Part shown: piece after piece, positions 24,588 to 30,457 of the stretch
How positions within the stretch are numbered: position 1 is the stretch's first letter
How the letters are laid out: every line of letters begins with the position of its first letter
Origin: Flavipsychrobacter stenotrophus
GTDB taxonomy: Bacteria; Bacteroidota; Bacteroidia; Chitinophagales; Chitinophagaceae
Assembly: GCA_947379685.1 (NCBI GenBank)
Contig: CANCOG010000004.1
Location: forward strand, 1 to 30,457
Length of the DNA stretch: 30,457 nt
Reading direction: 5' to 3'
Position numbers and translations under genes: made by a program
Notes under the pieces: generated by a model
Databases searched by the model: none
Told to the model about the DNA's origin: nothing
Seen by the model: only the letters and a program-made list of their open reading frames with translations

Positions 24588-26252
24588 CTACTTTATCAAC
24601 TCCACTATTGGCTTTCCTATACAACCATTAGGCATCTGTATATGCAACATTGCTGCAAGTGTCGCACTTATATCCGTCATATTCACTACTGTATGGGTCT
24701 CGCCCTTAGGCACTCCCCAGCCATACCAAAGTAGGGGTATGTGTGTATCATAGGGGTTCCAGCTGCCATGGGTAGTTCCTGTCAAGGTGATGCCATTAGC
24801 ATTGCCAAAGTCATACCAACCAGGGTCCATCACATATTGTATACAGCCGCTTCTCCTCCTGTTGTAACCGTTTATTGCCATCGACCTTATTGGCTCAGGC
24901 ACAGGCGACTTGCTGATATTTTCCATATCCATTACATAGGCAATACCAGACTGCGTCTTAAGCCAGTCCATAACAAGGTCCTTTATGTGTTGGCGATCGG
25001 CACCAGTACTTTTGATAAGGTTATTATCCAAAAACACCTGGTAATTAATAATGTCCTGAACATAACGGGTAAAGGAATCAAGGTGCAACTGCTCTTTCAG
25101 GTAGTAATTAAGGTCTGGCACTTTTCCGGAGAAACCAACCACTTCAGCAGGCACATCCCTATCCTTGAGAAAAATGGCATTGTGCGCGGCAGCATGGTCT
25201 GCTGTCAAAAACAACAGATAGTTGTTTCTCCCCTCTGTTTCATCCAGGTACTTCAATAACTCAGCAATTTCCCTGTCGAGCCTGAGATACATGTCCTCAA
25301 CTTCCATAGAATTAGGTGCGTAGGTATGCCCGGCATAGTCAGTGCTCGAAAGGCTTATTGCCAGGAAATCGGTATTATCGCCCTGTCCCAGTTTTTCTCC
25401 GTCGCGGCAGGCCTTAGCCATCATGAGCGTGTAGGTATTGCCGGCTGGCATGGTCTTTAAAGCGGAAAAACGATTGGCATCGTTGAAGGTATCCACCATG
25501 TGCGGAAACGACGCCACTTTTTCTGCCTTGCATATCTTACCATAATATGCACTGTAATCAACACTCTGGTTATATTCTTTCTGTGCCAGCAATGGTTTCC
25601 AGTTCAGCTTTGTGAGACTGTCCACAACTTTTCGTTTGTTAAACGCCTGCAGCCAATCCGGATTCTGAAATGGTTTTGCGTAATAGGTAGTTGTGGTAAA
25701 TACGCCCAGCGAATCATTATAAAAGTAAGCTGCATTCCCCAGGTGACCGGAAGGGAGGATACTGCCCCTGTCCTTTATTGCAACACCAAAAACCCTGGAC
25801 TGGAAATTGGTCGCCAAACGCAACTCATCCGTAATTGTAGTCGTCAGAAGCGTTGAAGGACTCATGGATGAAATACCCAGTACAGACTTAACATTGGGGT
25901 CATCAACGCAATACCACTTCTTGCCGTTCTCGTCAATCCAGTTATTGCCTGCAATGCCATGAATGGAGGGAACCGACCCGGTATAAATACAGCTGTGCCC
26001 AGGCGCTGTGTTGGCCGGTAAATAATTGACCATCGTGTTCTGGCAATTGAAACCATCTTTTAAAAGGCGTTTAAACCCATCGTTTCCATAAAGGTCATAG
26101 AACCTGTAGAGGTAGTCCCAGCGCATCTGGTCTACAACCAAACCCACCACCAGCTTAGGCCTTTTTACCCGATCTCTCCTTACTTCACCGTTGTTCACAC
26201 AGGAAGAAAAGGCAATGAACGATATAGAAATAATGCAAATAAGACGTTTCAT
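24588..26252 (-). CDS. PafA-like alkaline phosphatase, lipoprotein
   Basis: A 554-aa alkaline-phosphatase superfamily enzyme. The N terminus is a lipoprotein signal with Cys18 in AFSSC. Metal and catalytic residues are readable: Asp41 (VVDQMRWDY), nucleophile Thr82 (NTAPGHS), Asn103, the K160-D-R162 pair in VAIKDRGS, Asp305 and His309 (STDYAGHT), Asp352-His353 (LTADHAAAH) and His495 (TTHGSWNPYDTH). Thr as nucleophile with the KxR pair matches PafA of Bacteroidota, a phosphate-scavenging phosphomonoesterase of the periplasm or outer membrane. No phosphate-starvation genes are adjacent. It is divergent from the serine palmitoyltransferase gene. Confidence 0.9.
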   Translation of the reverse strand: MKRLICIISISFIAFSSCVNNGEVRRDRVKRPKLVVGLVVDQMRWDYLYRFYDLYGNDGFKRLLKDGFNCQNTMVNYLPANTAPGHSCIYTGSVPSIHGIAGNNWIDENGKKWYCVDDPNVKSVLGISSMSPSTLLTTTITDELRLATNFQSRVFGVAIKDRGSILPSGHLGNAAYFYNDSLGVFTTTTYYAKPFQNPDWLQAFNKRKVVDSLTKLNWKPLLAQKEYNQSVDYSAYYGKICKAEKVASFPHMVDTFNDANRFSALKTMPAGNTYTLMMAKACRDGEKLGQGDNTDFLAISLSSTDYAGHTYAPNSMEVEDMYLRLDREIAELLKYLDETEGRNNYLLFLTADHAAAHNAIFLKDRDVPAEVVGFSGKVPDLNYYLKEQLHLDSFTRYVQDIINYQVFLDNNLIKSTGADRQHIKDLVMDWLKTQSGIAYVMDMENISKSPVPEPIRSMAINGYNRRRSGCIQYVMDPGWYDFGNANGITLTGTTHGSWNPYDTHIPLLWYGWGVPKGETHTVVNMTDISATLAAMLHIQMPNGCIGKPIVELIK

Positions 26253-26391
26253 AAACGATAATTTTTCTTAAAATTTTGATAACGACACAAATGTGCTACT
26301 TTAACCATGAATAGGGAGTTATATTTTCATTAATTTCGCACCTGCAAATGTTTGACTTTTTTTCTGAGAAATGCTACCCTCGTTAAAAATA

Positions 26392-26423
26392 TTGCTGAAA
26401 AAGTTGACCATATTTTACATTTG
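26392..26423 (+). promoter_or_regulatory. Promoter of the serine palmitoyltransferase-type gene
   Basis: TTG (26392-26394), 21-nt spacer, TACATTTG (26416-26423), an exact TAnnTTTG. Transcription would start near 26430, leaving a leader of about 16 nt. Confidence 0.5.
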
Positions 26424-26445
26424 ATATTTTTTTAATTATTTACGT

Positions 26446-27696
26446 ATGGATATTTTTGCCAAATTTGAGAACAGGCTGGGCCCTATAGGTGACTATGCTG
26501 AAAAAGCACCTGGATATTTTGCATTTCCAAAACTGGAAGGCGAGATTGGGAACCGCATGAAATTCAGGGGGAAGGAGAAAATAGTGTGGAGTCTGAACAA
26601 TTACCTCGGGCTGGCCAACCACCCGGAAGTTAGAAAAGCTGATGCTGCGGCAGCCGCTGAATACGGACTTGCTTCGCCGATGGGCGCTCGAATGATGAGC
26701 GGAAACAGCGATATACATGATCAGCTGGAGCGCGAACTTGCTGAATTTGTAGGTAAAGAAGACGCAATGTTATTCAACTATGGCTACCAGGGTATGGTTT
26801 CCACTATTGATGCTCTTTGCGGCAGGCATGATGTTGTGGTGTACGATGCAGAATCTCATGCGTGTATCATCGACGGTCTCCGACTTATACCAAGCCACAG
26901 GTTTGTTTATAAACACAATGATATATTAGACTGCGATAAGCAACTGGCTCGTGCAACAGAATATGTAAAGAAAACCGGTGGAGGTATTTTAGTGATCACC
27001 GAAGGCGTATTTGGCATGAGCGGCAACCAGGGCAAGATTCGTGAAATTGCTGTTCTGAGAGAAAAATATGAATTCCGTCTCTTTGTCGACGATGCTCATG
27101 GCTTCGGCACAATGGGCAAAAGGGGTGCCGGCATTGGCGACGAGCAGAATTGCATTGAAGACATTGACATTTACTTCTCAACATTCGCCAAATCAATGGC
27201 AAGCATAGGTGGTTTCCTGGCTGCCGATAAAAAGATACTCACGTTCCTGCGTTACAATATGCGTTCGCAGATATATGCGAAATCATTACCAATGGCATTT
27301 GTTGCCGGCAACCTGAAACGTCTGGAATTATTAAGGACCCAGCCTGAACTGCGTGAAAAATTATGGCACAACGTACGCAGGCTGCAGGATGGCTTCAGGG
27401 AAAGAGGCTTCGATTTGGGCACAAGCAACACTCCAGTCACACCAGTTTTCATGAAGGGCGGTCTTTACGATGCCGTGCAACTTACTTATGACATGCGTGA
27501 GAATCATGATATTTTCTGTTCAGTAGTTGTGTACCCCGTTATCCCTAAGGGACAAATAGAATTGCGTATCATCCCTACGGCTGCACATACCGACCAGGAC
27601 ATCGACGAAACTCTGGCCGCATTCGATGCAGTAAGGTACAAGCTGGAAAACAAATTGTATCCACAGGAAATGCCAAATGTGATGGAAGTCGCATAA
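26446..27696 (+). CDS. Serine palmitoyltransferase-type alpha-oxoamine synthase
   Basis: A 416-aa PLP enzyme of the SPT/KBL/BioF group. The PLP residues are clear: DAESHACIIDGLR with His138 stacking on the ring, VDDAHGFGTMG with Asp215 and His218, and STFAKSMASIGGF with Lys249 as Schiff base. NNYLGLANHPEV (51-62) and LASPMGARMMSGNSDIH are the usual N-terminal signatures. SPT condenses serine with palmitoyl-CoA to 3-ketosphinganine, the first step of sphingolipid synthesis, well known in Bacteroidota. SPT is preferred over KBL or BioF because of the N-terminal extension (MDIFAKFENRLGPIGDYAE), but homology alone does not exclude another acyl donor or amino acid. It has its own promoter and terminator. 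Confidence 0.82.
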   Translation: MDIFAKFENRLGPIGDYAEKAPGYFAFPKLEGEIGNRMKFRGKEKIVWSLNNYLGLANHPEVRKADAAAAAEYGLASPMGARMMSGNSDIHDQLERELAEFVGKEDAMLFNYGYQGMVSTIDALCGRHDVVVYDAESHACIIDGLRLIPSHRFVYKHNDILDCDKQLARATEYVKKTGGGILVITEGVFGMSGNQGKIREIAVLREKYEFRLFVDDAHGFGTMGKRGAGIGDEQNCIEDIDIYFSTFAKSMASIGGFLAADKKILTFLRYNMRSQIYAKSLPMAFVAGNLKRLELLRTQPELREKLWHNVRRLQDGFRERGFDLGTSNTPVTPVFMKGGLYDAVQLTYDMRENHDIFCSVVVYPVIPKGQIELRIIPTAAHTDQDIDETLAAFDAVRYKLENKLYPQEMPNVMEVA

Positions 27697-27719
27697 AATT
27701 ATTGTTATTTTTTTTGTTG

Positions 27720-27756
27720 GGGCACATGGTTTATTGATAACTCATGTGCCCTTTTT
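27720..27756 (+). terminator. Terminator after the serine palmitoyltransferase-type gene
   Basis: GGGCACATG (27720-27728) pairs perfectly with CATGTGCCC (27743-27751) around a 14-nt loop, followed by five T. It lies 24 nt after the stop. Confidence 0.88.
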
Positions 27757-27794
27757 CTATGATCTCGGCCCTGTTCTTAAACATATCGTTTGTG

Positions 27795-27802
27795 TATATT
27801 TG
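27795..27802 (+). promoter_or_regulatory. Candidate -7 element for the RmlD-like gene
   Basis: TATATTTG is an exact TAnnTTTG. The -33 region is poor. A start near 27809 would give a leader of about 167 nt before the ATG at 27976, with a 39-codon frame (27833-27949) inside it. Confidence 0.45.
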
Positions 27803-27975
27803 CAGTATGGGATTTGCCGTTCGGCATCAAGCATGAACATTATGAACATAGAACAGGGTTGTGGAAAATATCAATCAGGTAAGATCATTCATTATTTTAG
27901 TGTGAGGGGCATATACCCATCCTGTTTTGTTACTACTTTTGGTCATTAAATAATTCAGTCAATTAATCATAAACA

Positions 27976-28866
27976 ATGAAAGTATTTATATCGGGAGCAT
28001 CGGGCTTGGTAGGCAGTAACTGCCTGAAACATTTTAAGGAAATGGGCGTAGAAACCATCGGGTCCTACTTTTCTTTCGAAACAGACGACACCGTCTTCTT
28101 CGACACGCTGATGTCAGAACACCCTATGAACTTCGATGTCATTGACTTCAAACCCGATGTCATTGTGCATTGTGGCGCGCTTACTCATGTTGACTATTGC
28201 GAAACACATGAGGAAGAAAGCTATGAGAAAACAGTGCAAAGCACCATCAACCTTATTGCTATCGCAAAAGAGATCAACGCCAAAATGGTCTACCTTTCTA
28301 CCGATTATGTTTTCGATGGCAAAAATGGTCCTTACCGCGAAGACGCTCCGGTTAACCCTTTGAGTGTATATGCACGCCACAAGCTACAGGCTGAACAAAT
28401 GGTACTTGCAGAAATTCCGGGCGCTCTGGTTTTAAGAGTTACAAATGTTTACGGAAATGAATTAAGGGGAAAGAACTTTATAGCCCGTATTATAGACCAG
28501 TGTCGCAACCATCAGAAACTCACCTTAAAGTTACCTGTTGACCAGTACGCCTCACCCGCCGACGCATGGGATATTGCCAGGGCAATGTACCTGCTGCTCA
28601 CGGATGGCAAAAGTGGTATTTACCATATCGGCGGGTCAGAATACATTAACAGGGTTGAATTAGCCCAGATCGTATTGAAATACTTCCCCGATGCTGAATA
28701 TGAACTTATCCCTATGAGTACTGCCGAGCTCAACCAACCCGCTGCCCGTCCCCTATTAGGCGGTTTCATAATGGACAAATTCTTGAGCGAATACCCCGAA
28801 TTCAAATTCGGAACAATTGATGATTATATGAAGGCTGAAATGATAAGGGAAGCTGAAGAGATATAA
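27976..28866 (+). CDS. RmlD-like SDR (dTDP-4-dehydrorhamnose reductase family)
   Basis: A 296-aa extended SDR. Cofactor motif GASGLVGS (7-14), HCGALTHVDYCE (65-76), STDYVFDG (108-115) and the catalytic YARHK (Tyr132, Lys136) match the RmlD superfamily, as does the C-terminal GIYHIGGSEYINRVELAQIV. True RmlD makes dTDP-L-rhamnose, but the other rhamnose genes (rmlA, B, C) are absent here, so a different nucleotide-sugar or related substrate is equally likely. It follows the serine palmitoyltransferase-type gene but has a terminator and its own -7 element between. No partner can be named. Confidence 0.85.
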   Translation: MKVFISGASGLVGSNCLKHFKEMGVETIGSYFSFETDDTVFFDTLMSEHPMNFDVIDFKPDVIVHCGALTHVDYCETHEEESYEKTVQSTINLIAIAKEINAKMVYLSTDYVFDGKNGPYREDAPVNPLSVYARHKLQAEQMVLAEIPGALVLRVTNVYGNELRGKNFIARIIDQCRNHQKLTLKLPVDQYASPADAWDIARAMYLLLTDGKSGIYHIGGSEYINRVELAQIVLKYFPDAEYELIPMSTAELNQPAARPLLGGFIMDKFLSEYPEFKFGTIDDYMKAEMIREAEEI

Positions 28867-28908
28867 CCTGCCTTATTTTTCAATATTACCAGCAGATAAA
28901 AAATAACT

Positions 28909-28951
28909 AATGCCAATGACTCGTACTTAAAAAGTGTCATTGGCATTTTTG
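28909..28951. terminator. Bidirectional terminator between convergent genes
   Basis: AATGCCAATGAC (28909-28920) pairs with GTCATTGGCATT (28936-28947), a perfect 12-bp stem with a short inner ACTT/AAGT stem. T runs follow on both strands. The right arm overlaps the last codons of the small membrane-protein gene. Confidence 0.82.
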
Positions 28952-29280
28952 TCTTCCTTTTGCTTTTCAGGGAAGTAATGTTTGAATAACCTGGGCAACA
29001 AATAACCAAAATAAAACATAGCGAACGAAAAAGTGAAAACCAGCCATACCATTTTACAGTTGAAAATATGGGAAGTACCCACATACCTTACCACGAGCAA
29101 ATTCAGGGCACCAACCTCTACCAAAATGTACACTAAAAAGTATACAAATACGAATACATGAACCTTTTTCACGCTCATTCCTGACCTTTTATTTTGATAA
29201 AATTTACCCGACAAGTCTCCCCCCAACAGGGTCTCAGCACGCACATAAACCTGATAATCATCTCCTTTCGTTGACTTCAA
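28927..29280 (-). CDS. Small membrane protein, function unknown
   Basis: A 117-aa protein with two hydrophobic segments, about 41-65 (HVFVFVYFLVYILVEVGALNL) and 77-96 (MVWLVFTFSFAMFYFGYLL). The N-terminal third is hydrophilic and the C terminus is charged (EKQKEDKNANDTF). No family is recognised. The last codons are part of the bidirectional terminator, which is economical for a real gene but also shows how little room it has. It is convergent with the RmlD-like gene and divergent from the GNAT gene. No clear promoter is seen. It is kept because of the clean membrane topology and the exact fit to its terminator. Confidence 0.6.
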   Translation of the reverse strand: MKSTKGDDYQVYVRAETLLGGDLSGKFYQNKRSGMSVKKVHVFVFVYFLVYILVEVGALNLLVVRYVGTSHIFNCKMVWLVFTFSFAMFYFGYLLPRLFKHYFPEKQKEDKNANDTF

Positions 29281-29360
29281 AACTATTGAATTAATCAGAA
29301 TAATTTCCCCCTAAATCAAGTAGGCGCAATTTTCCGGCAGTTTTCTTGATATTTGCCGGT

Positions 29361-29792
29361 ATGACTGGCCAGATAATTATCAAAAAGTTGACAAACGCAA
29401 CAGAAATGCTCCCTAATTATCTGTTGATCAAGCAATTATCTCCACAACTCACAGAAGATCAATATACTACACTCCTTGGGGAAATGGTCCCGAACAATTA
29501 TTTCCAGGCCGCCGCATATGAAGGAGACAATTGTGTTGCCGTTTCCGGATACTGGATCTGCACTAAACTATACTCAGGCAAGTACATAGAAATTGACAAT
29601 TTCGTGGTTGATCATCACCACCGTGGCAAAAATGTCGGTAAACTACTGCTGGACTGGATGCTGGAGGAAGGGCGGAAGAACGGCTGCAAAACAGCCATGC
29701 TCGATGCCTATGTAGAGAATTTCAGAGCCCATCATTTCTACTACCGCGAAGGTTTTATTGCCCGCGGCTTCCATTATTTGAAGGCTCTATAA
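29361..29792 (+). CDS. GNAT-family N-acetyltransferase
   Basis: A 143-aa protein when started at the ATG at 29361; an in-frame TTG 15 nt earlier lies in the likely -7 region (GATATTTG, 29348-29355) and is not preferred. The GNAT acetyl-CoA motif is VDHHHRGKNVGKLLLDWML (RGxxxG/K type) after the beta strand EIDNFVV. The last part, NGCKTAMLDAYVENFRAHHFYYREGF, is the usual motif B with a Tyr pair as possible general acid. The acceptor amine cannot be guessed. The -7 element lies so close that the mRNA would be nearly leaderless. Confidence 0.85.
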   Translation: MTGQIIIKKLTNATEMLPNYLLIKQLSPQLTEDQYTTLLGEMVPNNYFQAAAYEGDNCVAVSGYWICTKLYSGKYIEIDNFVVDHHHRGKNVGKLLLDWMLEEGRKNGCKTAMLDAYVENFRAHHFYYREGFIARGFHYLKAL

Positions 29793-29852
29793 CCCGATTC
29801 ACACCTCAACATCAATCACCCACAACAACCCTCCTTAGCGACTACTCCCAAC

Positions 29853-30457
29853 TTACTTTCCGCCCAAAGACCTGTACAGATTAACCACACCAAACAACAG
29901 CTTTTTCTTACTTTGAATTACCTCCAGTTCCGCATCCACTGCATCTTTTTGTGCAATAATAATCTCCAGGTAATTCGCATAGCCACCAACAAACAAATCG
30001 TTGGAAATAGCCACAGCTTCGTTCAATGCTGTGGCAGCCTTTAGGTTAAAAGTATATTCGGCCTTCATGTTTTCTATACTTTCTAGCGCCGTTGTCACCT
30101 CATAAACCGCATTCATTATTGTCTTGGAGTATTGATAATAAGCCCCTTTTTGCTCAGAAACCGACGCGTTATAATTAGCCCGGATCGCACTTCTATTAAG
30201 AACGGGCCCTACTAAACTCCCCAACGCATTAAATGCCAGTGAAGCCGGGTCAAAAAGTGACGCAGTAGAAAAGGAATTCAACCCTGCCGCAGCCGAGATA
30301 TTAAATGCAGGCAAAAATTCAGCTCTTGCTGCGGCCACATCGGCTGCGCTAGCCTTTAACTCCAGTTCAGCCTGCACAATATCGGGCCTTCGGCTGAGCA
30401 ACTGCGATGGAACGCCCGATGCAACAACCCGTTCAGCTGCGTCAATGGACATCTTAT
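29853..30457 (-). CDS. Outer-membrane efflux protein, NodT/TolC type, C-terminal part
   Basis: The frame is open to the right edge, so the N terminus (with any lipoprotein signal) is outside the window. About 200 residues are visible. GVPSQLLSRRPDIVQAELEL is the NodT/OprM-type signature that opens the second structural repeat, followed by AARAEFLPAFNISAAAG. A long helix pair and the end VNLYRSLGGK, typical of these factors, follow. The protein forms the outer-membrane channel of an RND or similar tripartite exporter; the inner-membrane and adaptor genes presumably lie upstream on the minus strand beyond the window. Confidence 0.9.
   Translation of the reverse strand, partial: KMSIDAAERVVASGVPSQLLSRRPDIVQAELELKASAADVAAARAEFLPAFNISAAAGLNSFSTASLFDPASLAFNALGSLVGPVLNRSAIRANYNASVSEQKGAYYQYSKTIMNAVYEVTTALESIENMKAEYTFNLKAATALNEAVAISNDLFVGGYANYLEIIIAQKDAVDAELEVIQSKKKLLFGVVNLYRSLGGK

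Noticed and set aside
24424..25259. Two plus-strand frames (109 and 172 codons) antisense to the phosphatase
   Set aside because: They lie opposite conserved phosphatase motifs and look like shadow frames.
27734..27949. 71-codon plus-strand frame
   Set aside because: Its start is inside the terminator hairpin. Only the inner 39-codon part is kept as a weak possibility.

Overview
The window looks like chromosomal DNA of a Bacteroidota bacterium, most likely of the Chitinophagaceae/Sphingobacteriia type. The evidence is: moderate GC; almost no Shine-Dalgarno sequences; several promoters of the Bacteroidota form TTTG-N19-21-TAnnTTTG; a secreted protein with a type IX secretion (T9SS) C-terminal signal; a serine palmitoyltransferase-type gene of sphingolipid synthesis; a PafA-type phosphatase; and a MuiA/DUF4139 protein carrying a piece that resembles a Bacteroidota TonB plug. 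There are no phage, IS or CRISPR hallmarks. Most genes are housekeeping or envelope functions.

Layout. 1-65: 3'-truncated tRNA-Gln(CTG), minus strand. 195-1925: GT-C type membrane glycosyltransferase. 2055-8550 is a minus-strand block, read right to left: VOC protein, geranylgeranyl-reductase-type flavoprotein, RNase D-like exonuclease, purA, an extreme Asp/Lys low-complexity protein, and pabB only 3 nt after it. 8799-11632: two secreted proteins facing each other across a strong hairpin, a six-repeat BNR-type protein with a T9SS tail and an SGNH hydrolase with a PKD domain. 11840-13961 (minus): an orphan YgiT-type zinc-finger protein and a secreted DUF885 metallopeptidase.

14201-15971 is a compact envelope-sensing cassette: ECF sigma factor, single-pass membrane protein (candidate anti-sigma) with a duplicated P-x-G-Y-F-E-x-L-P motif, and a secreted Spy/CpxP/CnrX-like protein, closed by an intrinsic terminator. 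A 9-4-9 perfect palindrome lies between it and the divergent DUF885 gene. 16319-18709 is phosphoenolpyruvate synthase, with a near-consensus promoter and two inverted repeats in its control region. Then come an SDR oxidoreductase, an L,D-transpeptidase and a small four-CxxC zinc-ribbon protein (18880-21244).

21572-23311 is the MuiA-family protein with the plug-like insert, followed by a terminator and a REP-like 25-bp inverted repeat. 23683-24417 is a peptidoglycan-binding/M15 peptidase without a signal peptide; 24588-26252 (minus) is a PafA-like lipoprotein phosphatase. 26446-27696 is the serine palmitoyltransferase-type enzyme and 27976-28866 an RmlD-like reductase. The right end holds a small membrane protein, a GNAT acetyltransferase and the C-terminal part of a NodT-type outer-membrane efflux protein that runs off the window.

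The best candidates for something under-described are the sigma/anti-sigma/periplasmic-sensor cassette with its palindrome, the plug-like segment inside the MuiA protein, and the Asp/Lys block protein joined to pabB. All functions are read from motifs without database searches.
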